A stretch of 64,000 bases of DNA. Origin: Serpula lacrymans var. lacrymans S7.9 (lineage: Eukaryota; Basidiomycota; Agaricomycetes; Boletales; Serpulaceae). Numbering within the stretch: the first letter of the stretch is position 1; each line of letters starts with the position of its first letter. The stretch lies in the NCBI RefSeq assembly GCF_000218685.1, contig NW_006763294.1, positions 1,467,712-1,531,711 of the forward strand, written 5' to 3'. The notes below the pieces were generated by a model. That model was not told the origin of the DNA. It worked only from the letters and a program-made list of their open reading frames with translations, and searched no databases. Below, piece after piece: positions 1-11,332 of this stretch. The translations under genes were made by a program, and so were the position numbers.

Positions 1-159
1 GTTGTGGGAGCTGTTGTCGAGGGATTTTATAGACATCTCGTGAGGGATGGAATGGGATATACTCAAGCTGCTCGTGCATTGAACAGGGTGATGAAGACGG
101 TAAATAGAAATGAGGTGCCGTTGGACCAACGGATTGTGTTCATTCATATTGGAGCGTAA
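1..159 (+). CDS. CHAT-domain protein, C-terminal end (partial, runs off left edge)
   Basis: The first 53 codons, in frame from base 1, encode the tail of a CHAT (caspase-HetF associated with TPR) protein and end at TAA 157-159. The last residues, VPLDQRIVFIHIGA, are the same as the end of the complete CHAT gene at 31524-35687, and the upstream part (ending of the 'EFYNHL'-like helix, here EGFYRHL) also aligns. This is therefore a paralogue of that gene, in the same orientation. The catalytic His and Cys lie outside the window, so activity cannot be judged. Confidence 0.85.
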   Translation, partial: VVGAVVEGFYRHLVRDGMGYTQAARALNRVMKTVNRNEVPLDQRIVFIHIGA

Positions 160-601
160 GACCCAGATTGCGCGAAGGTACATATTGTGGGTGTCGGAAA
201 TTGGTGCGCTGATGAAGGAAGAGTTGCTATTTTCATAAATAGATGGAGGTCGGAAAGTAAACAAGGGGAGTGAGAAACGGATGACGGTGGAGAATATAAC
301 GAAATTTGGCAGTTGTGTCCATGAAAGAAACTTCTTGAACGATGGTCGCCCCAGTGACCGAGGATTTGAAAGAGTCCATGGTGATGATGATGATAAGCCA
401 GTTCGGCGTGATCATGAGTTGAGTGCAATGTTAAACATAAAATAAAAGATGGGCAAGTCCGCACGCCGTCATTCATAATTGTAGTTTCCACTACTGACTA
501 TTTCCGTGGGTATCTCAATTCCTTCTCACCATCAAAAGTTTTAACTGACACATTCAAGAGCACCCTCAGATTATATGTTGCTTGGGTGACTCCTTAGTGT
601 T
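160..601. other. intergenic, nothing recognised
   Basis: This is the 3' flank of the CHAT gene and the upstream flank of the phosphotransferase remnant. The only open frames are antisense His/Ser-rich translations of low-complexity sequence. No RNA gene or repeat was recognised. Confidence 0.4.
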
Positions 602-1305
602 TACGTCGAGCTTCGAGCCCGCTACGAAAACGCCTTCCTTGGGGGCTATTTTTCAAGAGTGAAATGGTTTCCTTTTGGCCTCCTTTTGAAGATTGGCCGA
701 GCCGACATCGGTCTCGAAGCAGCCACTCTACGTTTTATTCGTCGGCATACCTCGATACCAGTTCCACTAGTACTGGTCTCAGCAACCTACGGAAACGATG
801 CCTACACTCTTATGCGGAGAGTGCTGAATATGTGCGGCAACTTCGACTTTTGTCTCGTCCTCCTCAAGTTCCTCCAGGTGCGGTATGTTCCCTTCGGGGC
901 GCACCGTTCCTTGATAGCCGAATCTCTGGTAACCAACCACTCGGGCCATACCCCTCAGAGTCTACGTTCAACGATCGCCTGGTCATAGCAGCCAATCCAT
1001 TCATGGACGAGGGACTTACTACTCCCATTCGCGCCAGAATGCGAAATGACCATCCTATCGTGTTCACTCATGGGGATCTCGCGCCTCGAAACATCATGAT
1101 GCGAGGCTCTGAGATCGTAGCCATTGTCGACTGGGAAGAGTCTGGATGGATGCCGGAGCATTGGGAGCTGGTGAAGCTAATGTGGTGTACAGGTATGGAA
1201 AAGAACTCGGGCTGGGCCCAATTGATGTTGGACAAATTTGCACATGAAGAAGAGAGTTGGAAGATAGACAAAGAATTGTCAGACATAATGGTTGGGGCTT
1301 TCTAG
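602..1305 (+). pseudogene. aminoglycoside phosphotransferase (APH)-like kinase, damaged
   Basis: This belongs to the protein-kinase-like APH family that is abundant in fungi. The N-lobe is visible in one frame (EAATLRFIRRHTSIPVP, then YTLMRRV). The C-lobe follows in another frame, with the Brenner motif HGDLAPRN (near base 1066) and the metal-binding IVDWEESGW segment. Between YTLMRRV and YVRQLR the family normally has roughly 25-30 residues (the G-x-x-L...W helix). Here the two parts abut near base 825 with a frame change and no room for an intron, which suggests an internal deletion. No ATG opens the N-terminal frame: the frame is open back to base 590, where it meets a TGA. The catalytic residues are kept, so decay may be recent, or the start exon may simply be unrecognised. 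Substrate unknown. Confidence 0.6.
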
Positions 1306-2741
1306 CAATTTCGTCGAGCAATTCTCGAGTCCTTGGTATTACAACACTCAAATACTGCCAGTTTGACAATCTGTACATACATCTTTCAAGACTTTGCCAA
1401 GCTCGATGTCGCAGTCCAGGATAGATCAGCCGCACCATTGGTTGTCAGGAAATTACCTCGTCTACCTTGTCTATCCTGATCCAAACTATGAAGGACAATC
1501 GACCAAGCAGACCATTCTCGCACTGGGCCTCTCCATCGCTTCGAAGACTGTAAGATTTAGCTGCTTGAATATATTCGTCACGGGTCCAAGCGAGGAGAAT
1601 GTGAAGACTTTGTTCAAGGGAGGAGGTATGAGGAACATTTGGATCGTAGAGCGTGAATCCGGAGTTGGTGGTGTGGTTAAACGTTAATCCGTAGGAAGGG
1701 CAAACGAATCAGGTCTTTCTTATTATTGATGACAAGCTCTGTATAGTTGGCCAGGTCAAACTTGCCGTCATTGAAGGAGCAACATACAGAAGCACTGGCC
1801 ATAGTCCATCGCTAAAACTCGACCGAAAACTCTCAGGGAGTACGAGACATTGACTCACTAAGAACTGGGCGGGGTCGTAGGAAAAGGTGGTGAGTAACTC
1901 AACACACATATCCAATACTCAAATTGGTGGAACGCGTTCACATCGAAACAAGACGCCGAATTACGCGCATCCATCACCTCCATGCTAACTCGGTATCGTT
2001 GCGAGAAGAAAACGTGAATTGATTGAACTAAATGCAATACCTACAAGTGTAGTAGGATGTGTACGGAACCACCGACCCTTCGTGTCGCGATGAATAAGCG
2101 TGATACGAAACTGGGTGCTAAGAAGTCCGGTTGATCAGAACACGGCCTGACACTCGAACAGCCGCGTGGATAAAAGGCAGCTATGAGCAACAATGGGGAA
2201 AAGTATGGCCGTGTCGCCGCACGAAGAAAAAAATATCCATGTGAGGGGAACCTTATATACCACACGCGTGGGAAGGAATGGGTTTAGGGCAGACTCGAAG
2301 TTTGTGATAAGATAACTGTAGCACAAGAGTGCATTTGGTCTGGGGAAATGCAAGGCAGTACTGTATGACAGTAATGTCTTTGAATATTAACCCAGCATAC
2401 ACCGGACATTCGCAAGTCTTGCTTTGCTTGTCCGAGTGCTACAAATTTAGAGAGCTTTGCTGCAATGGTGTCTTGTGCTATTCTGATCCGTGTGTCCTAA
2501 ATCGTCCATCATCCATATGCTCCTCCTCTCGGCCAATGCCAAAACTTGCGGTCCTGTTCCTGCAATTGTCCTGGCGTCCTAGCGCTCATGCAATCAGATT
2601 AAACCCGGCTGCATCTTTACAACCACCACATCTGCCAGCAAGCCACCTTTCTTCGATTCCCACTGCGTCTCTAATCGCGCCAAGTAGAGTACATAACCTA
2701 CCGCAACGATATCCGTATCATAACCATCTCGAACCGCACTA
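1306..2741. other. intergenic, mostly unassigned
   Basis: This lies between the APH remnant and the GlcNAc kinase gene. An ATG-less frame at 1394-1687 (about 97 codons) has moderately protein-like composition but matches nothing I recognise. A frame running up to the kinase start (2329-2742) is Ser/Pro-rich and looks like open promoter sequence rather than coding. The final 200 bp before ATG 2742 is pyrimidine/CA-rich, as is common for fungal 5' leaders. Confidence 0.35.
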
Positions 2742-3839
2742 ATGTCACTTCATCTCTGTGTAGATTGCGGTGGCTCGAAGACCTCCGCCGTCATCTGCGA
2801 TTCCTCTGGCACAATCCTCGGACGTGCCCTCGGCGGGCCATCCAACTTTGCTTACCTTGGGATCGCAGCCTTCACTGATGCAGTCAGAGTCGCAGTCAGC
2901 AACGCACTCAAAACCTGTGTCTCCCCACCCTCCATCGAGCCCGTTTCTCTTCCTCCCTCCTCAGAAATATTCGCAACAGTCTGGTTCGGAATCTCCGGCG
3001 TAGACAGCCCAGCAGCCGTTGTCAACGCCTCCAATGGCCTCTCCGCCCTCCTCAACGTCCCCGTAGGACCCCGCCTCATCGTAGCAAACGACACACATCT
3101 CCTCGCAGCGCCCCTCCGCCTCCACCCTGACATCTCGCACGCCATCGCTGCTATCGCAGGCACGGGTTCGTGCGTCGTGTCCTTCAAACAGACGCCCGTC
3201 GGCACACTCGAAGAGCTGGCGAGGACAGGCGGGTGGGGGTGGATTTTGGGCGACGAGGGAGGCGGGTTCCACGTCGGTCGCGAGACGCTCCGCCAGATCC
3301 TCCTCGACGACAACCGTGCCTCGCTTGGAGGCACCAAGCCCGCCCCGAGCTCACTGAAAGAGAAGATACTCGCTCGATTTGGCGTCGAGGGCGTGGAGAA
3401 TGCTCCAGAGGTCCTCCCCGTCGTGCACCTCCCCGAGCCCTCGCTGACCGCAAATGAGATGCCAGACGTCCCGTCCTACCTCCTGGTTGCACGCGAGAAG
3501 AGGCTGAGCCAGCTCGCTCCCCTCGTATTTGACGCTGCGTTCAACGAGGGCGATCCGTTCGCACTGAAGGTGCTGAGGATATGTGCGCATGCGCTAGCAG
3601 AGCAAATCGCCCTTCTTTCTCGTGAGGAGGGAGAGGACCCAGCGCTGAAGCCGAGAGGGGTGAGGGCAAGGGAGAGTGTGCTGTGTTTTGGAGGATCGTT
3701 GGTAGGTGTGGAAAAGTATAGGGATATTGTACTAGAGGAACTAGAAGGGATGGGGCATGTGTTCAAGTACGTGGAGTTTGTGGACGATGCTGCCGCGGTG
3801 GGCGCTGCTGGCCTGGCGTCTTTGGGGAAACTAGATTGA
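2742..3839 (+). CDS. N-acetylglucosamine kinase (BadF/BadG ATPase family)
   Basis: A 365-residue intronless gene for an ASKHA-fold sugar kinase, expected to make GlcNAc-6-phosphate from GlcNAc released from chitin or glycoproteins in the cytosol. Visible motifs: phosphate-1 loop DCGGSKT (residues 8-14), WFGISGVD (about 81), phosphate-2 segment IAGTGSCVV, the family block GGWGWILGDEGGGFHVG, and the adenosine-site motif VLCFGGSLVG near residue 315. The length is typical for eukaryotic NAGK. ATG 2742 is chosen because the first phosphate loop follows at the usual distance. The gene has no introns although its neighbours are intron-rich, and its first two thirds look clearly richer in G+C than the flanks. 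It ends 509 bp from the convergent RIO2 gene. Confidence 0.88.
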   Translation: MSLHLCVDCGGSKTSAVICDSSGTILGRALGGPSNFAYLGIAAFTDAVRVAVSNALKTCVSPPSIEPVSLPPSSEIFATVWFGISGVDSPAAVVNASNGLSALLNVPVGPRLIVANDTHLLAAPLRLHPDISHAIAAIAGTGSCVVSFKQTPVGTLEELARTGGWGWILGDEGGGFHVGRETLRQILLDDNRASLGGTKPAPSSLKEKILARFGVEGVENAPEVLPVVHLPEPSLTANEMPDVPSYLLVAREKRLSQLAPLVFDAAFNEGDPFALKVLRICAHALAEQIALLSREEGEDPALKPRGVRARESVLCFGGSLVGVEKYRDIVLEELEGMGHVFKYVEFVDDAAAVGAAGLASLGKLD

Positions 3840-4348
3840 TACGATACATATTGGTCGGGTGAGGGAGTAATGTACGTTTATATAACTTGGGGATTCTATA
3901 CTTGTGCTCAATTTGTAGGCTTGCAGTAATCGATATCTGGGGTATAACCATTAAATGAAAGAACAGTCAATCCATGGTGTAGTCTGCTCTAAGTGCACGA
4001 TTAGAAGTGTATTGTTCAAATTGTGTATAATCTTGAAGCAATTCAAACACAGTGATGATCAAGTTTGCTAGTCAAATCTCTATTGTTCGACAGTTCGCAT
4101 TCCTCAACACATCTTCGAGCGGAGCGTAACAATATAACGTGTGGGCACAGAGATGTTCTCATTGCCATAGTTTCTCCCGTCGACCAAGAGCTCACTAACT
4201 GAGACCTAAATGCATGTGCCAAAAATGAAATCACCTCGAGGAATGTATTGCTTTGCGCTGCATCACACTGGCGAAAGAGTAGCCCTGCGCCAGTACAAGA
4301 CTAACACACGACACACGCGCATTTTAAACGTCAAACACCAATCCCATC
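3840..4348. other. convergent 3' intergenic region
   Basis: AT-rich sequence between the stop codons of the GlcNAc kinase (plus) and RIO2 (minus) genes. It presumably holds both 3' ends. No gene or repeat seen. Confidence 0.5.
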
Positions 4349-6345
<1,997 letters not shown>

Positions 6346-6594
6346 TGTGGTGCAGGTAACGCTGTTGTTCTTTTGTCAGATTCAAATTTGGTTTATCAGG
6401 GAAATGTTAGGAATAGCGTTCCCGCCAAAGGTCTCCGAAGAAGATAATCTCAGACTCGGGTCTGGTGGCTGTTCACCTGAAGCTTACTAAGCGGTGCAAG
6501 CATCTGCAAATATATACAAACTGATTTATCACTCCGGAGGTTGCTCCACACCCCTTTCTCCATTGTACCACTTCCATCCATATCACCCTCCACA
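6346..6594. promoter_or_regulatory. shared divergent promoter region of rio2 and the PARG-like gene
   Basis: Only 249 bp separate the two start codons (6345 on minus, 6595 on plus). A 'atatataca' stretch near 6511-6519 could serve as a TATA element for the plus-strand gene. No TFIID-like element was evident for rio2. The assignment follows from geometry alone. Confidence 0.5.
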
Positions 6595-8034
6595 ATGGTT
6601 CACATTCGAAATTCAACAACAACCCGCAAATCAACTTCTCGTATTCGCTCTAGTACGCCCGTAGCATCTCAGTCTATGATAAAGCGTCTCTCAGGGCCTT
6701 CATCTCACTCTAAACGACAACATCAGAAACAACAGCACTTTAAGCAAGAACGGCGGCGTATAGCATTTGCAGCCCAGCGTTCCCGTCGCGAGCGATGGGC
6801 AAGCATCGCACAAGATACGCAGAGTATTGTTCTTGGGGATGGCAAGTACGTGGAAGAAAGCCATTCTAATATTTCTTTTCCTTCAGTTTTCGTTTCATCT
6901 GCGTCTTTGAACGACTTTTCTACTTCTTATTTTGTTCTTGCTTCTTCCTCTTTAAATACTCCTATTGTTCATTCAGCAAAGCCAATAACTTCCCATCCCC
7001 AAGGACAGACCAAGCCCTCAGTGGCGTCCGCGACTAGACACATTTCACATGATATCGGGCCTCAGATTCTACTCAGCAGGCAGGGAACTACCTTTTATCC
7101 CCATTGTTCGCCGTCTCTTGCAGACTGGCGCAAGTCCGATCTAGCTCGTAGACCGGACTCACCCATGCATTCCACAATAATCCAATTCACGCCCTCTTCA
7201 ACGCTTACCGCCGCTCGTAGGCTGCACAACAGCAATGCCGAGCCCTCGGGTTCTCAACGCAGCCCCGCCTCTATCCCGATCGGTGTATTATCGTTCGCAT
7301 CGCCCAAGAGAGCCGGTGGTGGCTACCTCCATGGTGGTAATGAACAGGAAGAAGGCCTTGCTAGGTGTAGTACCCTTGTTGCAAGCCTCCGGACTGACCA
7401 AGCGAAAGAGTTTTACAAGACGCACAGAAGATTTCTCAGCATGGATGGTGCCGGCATCCATGACCATTCAATGGTGTACAGCCCCGGTGTAGTCGTATTC
7501 AGGGATGATGATGATGAAGCCGAATCAAATGCTGTCTCGACAGACCATCCAACTATACCCCCTAATAATCAAGATTCTAACCAGAAATCCACCTTCATTC
7601 CTCCTTACACAATTAATGTCCTCTCCGCTGTCCCCGTCAATGCCGCTGCAATCAGACAGAATTATCTCATCACTGCTTCTGATGCACATGTCTTTTCTGA
7701 CGGCATTTGTGACAAAATGCGGGATAGGATGGCTCGTGCACTGAGGATCTTTCAAACACGCGGAGATCAAACATTGGTGCTAGGAGCATTCGGATGTGGA
7801 TCATGCGAGAACAAAGTGGAGATGATAGCGGAGCTTTGGGCAGAGTTGTTGGTGTGTGGAGAGAGGACAAGCGGAGGGGCGAAGGAGCACAAGAGCAAGG
7901 CGAAATACAAGGATGTTTTTGAAGAGATAGTTTTTGCTGTTCCAGGGAAGCACTTCGAGCCCTTCAAGAAAGCATTCGAGATGCGAGTGTTTGAGGCAGA
8001 GTTATCAGATGCTGCAAGTGATACGGATGCTTAG
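6595..8034 (+). CDS. microbial-type poly(ADP-ribose) glycohydrolase domain protein (DUF2263/TIGR02452-like)
   Basis: A single-exon gene of 479 residues, starting at ATG 6595 (context CACAATGG). An in-frame TTG upstream is not a likely start. The PARG signature GGG-X7-QEE is present: GGG at residues 241-243 in AGGGYLHGG and QEE at 251-253. It lies inside a block (LSFASPKRAGGG..., LARCSTLVASL) typical of the macrodomain-like microbial PARG family. Downstream segments VVVFRDD, INVLSAVPVNA and LVLGAFGCGSCEN also match that family's order, the last being the conserved GAxGCGxxxN loop. Expected activity: hydrolysis of O-glycosidic ADP-ribose bonds. The first 90 residues are Ser/Thr/Arg/Lys/Gln-rich (KRQHQKQQHFKQERRR) and may be disordered or nuclear-targeting; residues 90-230 are Ser-rich. 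Substrate is inferred only from the family. Confidence 0.82.
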   Translation: MVHIRNSTTTRKSTSRIRSSTPVASQSMIKRLSGPSSHSKRQHQKQQHFKQERRRIAFAAQRSRRERWASIAQDTQSIVLGDGKYVEESHSNISFPSVFVSSASLNDFSTSYFVLASSSLNTPIVHSAKPITSHPQGQTKPSVASATRHISHDIGPQILLSRQGTTFYPHCSPSLADWRKSDLARRPDSPMHSTIIQFTPSSTLTAARRLHNSNAEPSGSQRSPASIPIGVLSFASPKRAGGGYLHGGNEQEEGLARCSTLVASLRTDQAKEFYKTHRRFLSMDGAGIHDHSMVYSPGVVVFRDDDDEAESNAVSTDHPTIPPNNQDSNQKSTFIPPYTINVLSAVPVNAAAIRQNYLITASDAHVFSDGICDKMRDRMARALRIFQTRGDQTLVLGAFGCGSCENKVEMIAELWAELLVCGERTSGGAKEHKSKAKYKDVFEEIVFAVPGKHFEPFKKAFEMRVFEAELSDAASDTDA

Positions 8035-8848
8035 TGAGATTCGGTTTTTATTTTGCAGTGATGTTGATGATTGCTATAGGATATGTAGGTTGTAAAGGTT
8101 ATTGTTGTAGCATCATATCTGTGATACCCTTCAGATATTTTTATATTCAAATACAGTTATTGTATCGTTAGCATCGCTGTCGGTGCACAAAGTGAGCAAA
8201 CCTAGTTATGCAGTTTTGCATGCAGCTAATTTGAGAGGCTGGTAGCATGGAGTAGGGACTCCCCTATTCTGGATGGCGAAGAGCCTCGGAATTCGAATGC
8301 AATTCTTGGTCAATGGGCGAAAGTCGAAATAGTGAAGTTCCACTTTCTGGCGATATTATACTCTTCATGCTGACAGAATTTTTGGTGCGTCTTGTAAGTT
8401 CAGTTCGCAACCTCTCAGCAGCCCTTGTCATTTGTCCGTCCACATTTGGGACTCCAACGCCACTCACTTGTTTTCCTAGTTGTAGGCGTTGCTTGTTCTA
8501 CGCTTCAACTTCCAGTCCTATTGAGTAGGTTGCAAGACAAATGGACGTCACCAGGATAAAATAATGCAGTGCAGTGCCCCATTCTGCATTGAAGTATTAT
8601 ATATAAGCTTCAACCCCCAAGGCGACTTTTATGGATATAGGTTCGGTCCGACAAGATGCACCGCTCCCCAATGTCACTTGAACAAACAACTGATGATCAC
8701 TGATTTCTCAACCCTCAAAGAGAACAATAGCGACTTCGCGAATGCGGAATGTTATCATATTCCACGGTAGCTTCCTCTTCACTGGTTTGCCCATTCCATG
8801 ACTTCTAGAAGTGTCGCGCATAGACTTCTGTACAGTGATCAGAAACTC
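8035..8848. other. intergenic between PARG-like gene and transposon
   Basis: The 3' flank of the PARG-like gene plus about 700 bp up to the left inverted repeat of the transposon. Open frames here are short and unlike any family I know. Confidence 0.4.
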
Positions 8849-8866
8849 TGTCGCAAAAATCCGTTT
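8849..8866 (+). repeat. left terminal inverted repeat (candidate)
   Basis: Reads TGTCGCAAAAATCCGTTT. Its reverse complement occurs at 16967-16984 with one mismatch (C/G at position 6). Beyond 18 bases the similarity fades to about half. Confidence 0.7.
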
Positions 8867-8995
8867 TTCATGATTTGGCCGAATGCGACCTGATAACGCT
8901 GTAAGAAATTTGGATAACATATTAGATACAAAACGCTGCGGACAGGTTCGATCAGATGCCTGTAAGGATAATACGCGTGATGAGTGTGAATACGC

Positions 8996-9120
8996 TAGCC
9001 ACGTTGATCGCGCTGACATGGCTGATCGTGCTGACACGGCTGATCGCGCTGAAGTGCCGAAGTACGCTGATCGAGCTCACCAGACTGACCTGTCAATTCA
9101 GCCTGAGTGCTGTGATCAAG
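8996..9120 (+). repeat. left subterminal repeats, GCTGATCGnGCTGAC type
   Basis: Four or five imperfect copies of a roughly 18-bp unit containing GCTGATC and GCTGAC follow one another (about 9004-9075), with decayed copies to about 9120. They make an apparent repetitive open frame (DRAD-like peptides), which I read as a by-product of the DNA repeat rather than a protein. Confidence 0.65.
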
Positions 9121-9362
9121 GATATCCGTCGATTCAGGCAGAGGACACGGACAACGCTGACCTGGTATCAGTAAGGCTCAACAGTCCTATCGCGCCTGGT
9201 TCGGCCTAATACGGAGTTTTTAATATATGCTTTTGTTTGCTTTTTGCCGGTTTTCAATTTTAAAGCTTAGAGTAAAAAGAGACAATAGAAGCCATAGTAT
9301 TTCGTTGTAAATAGTATCTACTAGTTGTTAAAGTGATATCCCCGAGGTAGATTTGTATATTA

Positions 9363-9806
9363 CTAAGCCATTAGTATCAGTAAATACCGTACACGTTGAT
9401 TCATGATTCTCATCCCATTCCTCAGATGGGTAGCAAGTTGAGTGATAATGCAAGCATTAATATGGGATGGTCCAGGCATCGGAAGGGGAAATTTTGCTCC
9501 TAGTGTTGCAGAAACAGCCAGCGAGACTGACTGCTTGATGGCTGCTATAGCGGAAGACAACATTGAGGCTGATGCCAAAGTCAGAAAGATTATAATACAT
9601 ACCTGAGTAGTGCGGCTCCTAGCCGTGTTCTTTGTTGGCTGCTGGCTTCCTCGTTTAAACATCAGGGTTGATTGGCTCTGCAAGCATATTTGAGTTATCA
9701 ATAAATGAGTGTGCATCGTGTAGCCTGATGACATACCTTGTAAGTTTGAAGACTCAAAGGCCTGCAACATCAAGTGTTCGTGTTGGTGGTATTCAAAAGG
9801 GAGCAA
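9363..9806 (-). other. possible small gene at left end of transposon
   Basis: This minus-strand stretch is open for 147 codons, beginning MLPFEYHQHEHL. It also contains several GT...AG pairs that could remove internal parts, so a short spliced peptide is equally possible. A TATATA stretch (about 9840-9846) lies just upstream on the same strand. Nothing in it resembles a known domain. Its divergent position relative to the 9967 gene is the main reason to list it. Confidence 0.25.
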
Positions 9807-9966
9807 GCATGTGAACGACAGGCGGGAGCCTCGCCCTCCTTATATACAACATGTGGCGCTGGTGGAGCTAGAAACGTCATGATTAGTTAATTATCAAGAG
9901 ATACTGTATCCTCGCTCACTGGAAGTGGAGCCCAACAATACACTTGGACCCATAATCCAACAACCC

Positions 9967-11006
9967 ATGCCATCATACACAGGAAAGCGACGACGACGTA
10001 GTTCCACGCCTTGTATTGAAGAGACGTCGTCGTCAGAAAACAGCTCAAAGTTATCTACTTATAATAATGCTGCTCCCACAGTTCTTGCACATGCTGCCGA
10101 AGGTCCCAGTAAACTCGAGCAACACTGGCTGAAAATTCATGGAGACACATATTCAGTAAAGCAGAAGGAAAATAATGCAGGGCTTGTAGCTGCAACAAGT
10201 CCCCTGGTCTCACCTCGTACACCTACGCCGCCTCCGCCAACCAAAGACTCTCCAGTGCTGAGATTGGGCTCCACAAGCACGCACACATCTGACGGTGTGA
10301 TATCATACCATGATGGTGGTGGATTTGGTCAGGGTTGTCCTGTGGATAGAAAAGGGCGTTATAAGTACAATCGGCTTGAACGATACCAGCAAAGTACCCC
10401 GAGTTTTTCGACACCCACTAAATCCCGGGTAGATGACACAGCGAGTGCTGATAAACTTCCTACGCCTGGTGTAAACCTGGTCAATTCTTTTAATGCGGCA
10501 AACAAAGAGGTAAGAAATTCAATACACAAGAATTATGTTTTGTGACTTACCAGTTTGATTGAAAGAACTCTGTGGTAAATGTTGCCGAGACAACAGGAAA
10601 AAGTGATGGAAAAGGCACCGTCCCTTTGAAGCGTCGCATAGGTGATCAAGATACCATTGACAATGAGGTACACATATTGAGATCACAGTAATTTGGGCTC
10701 ACCGTTGGTACCATTCAGCAGATGGTCAATATTATTCCCCCATTGACTCCTGGGACCGGTCGTGGGGCGCGTCAATTCCTCGTATCACAAATGGAGCTCT
10801 CACCGCTTAACCCAGGGAAAAGGAGGAGAGTTGCAAGGTCAGAAGCACCAGACAGTCGAGTCTCTCAAGATTTGGAAGAGACATTGCGGAACATCGAAAA
10901 GAATCTTGATGAGGTGGGAAAAGTGTTGAAAGAAGACGTTGGAGGGGCGATCCGCGAGCAGACTGAAGTGCTGAAGGGTGTTCTCCATGAGTTTGTGTCA
11001 AAGTAG
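9967..11006 (+). CDS. transposon-borne protein of unknown function, 310 aa
   Basis: Three phase-0 exons (9967-10509, 10566-10667, 10719-11006) give 310 residues from ATG 9967 (MPSYTGKRRRRSS). The N-terminus has a basic KRRRRS patch suggestive of a nuclear signal. The middle is Thr/Pro/Ser-rich (TPRTPTPPPPT near residue 80). The last 60 residues form an amphipathic stretch with heptad-like spacing (LEETLRNIEKNLDEVGKVL), probably a coiled coil. No enzymatic motif is visible. Lying inside the element beside the transposase, it may be a DNA-binding or transposase-partner protein, but that is inference. Confidence 0.6.
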
Positions 11007-11332
11007 AGCGGGTACAAATCACTGCTGTATCATTATTGTTGATTGTGTTAGTAAAGACTGTACGAACCTGCCTTTCTCTTTGTCCAACTTGTCTCCCATA
11101 GTCTTGGACAGTTTCTTGAACTCGTGTTTGGACTTGGCGTTATCGACACCTCAGTTACAGTTTGAGTCGTCCAGATTTAAGCTTGATTGAAGCTTGATTG
11201 AAGCTTGATCGATTGATCATCGATAAGATTACAAAGCCAATCAGTCATTCAAGGTCTGGCCATTGATAACATCAATTCGCTAGTATTTGTATCTTATCTA
11301 ATAACAGAGGCACTATCTATACACATGTGCCT

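Noticed and set aside
144..491. 115-codon antisense frame next to the CHAT fragment
   Set aside because: It overlaps the CHAT coding end, is His/Ser-rich low complexity, and shows no domain or promoter.
1394..1687. 97-codon frame between APH remnant and GlcNAc kinase
   Set aside because: No ATG, no family resemblance and no introns linking it to another exon; listed only as part of the intergenic note.
2329..2742. 137-codon frame ending at the GlcNAc kinase start
   Set aside because: Composition is that of a CA/TC-rich fungal leader, and its stop coincides with the kinase ATG; most likely promoter and 5' UTR.
8883..9209. Apparent repetitive protein (DRAD-type repeats)
   Set aside because: Better explained as translation of the transposon's subterminal DNA repeats; no start context or introns.
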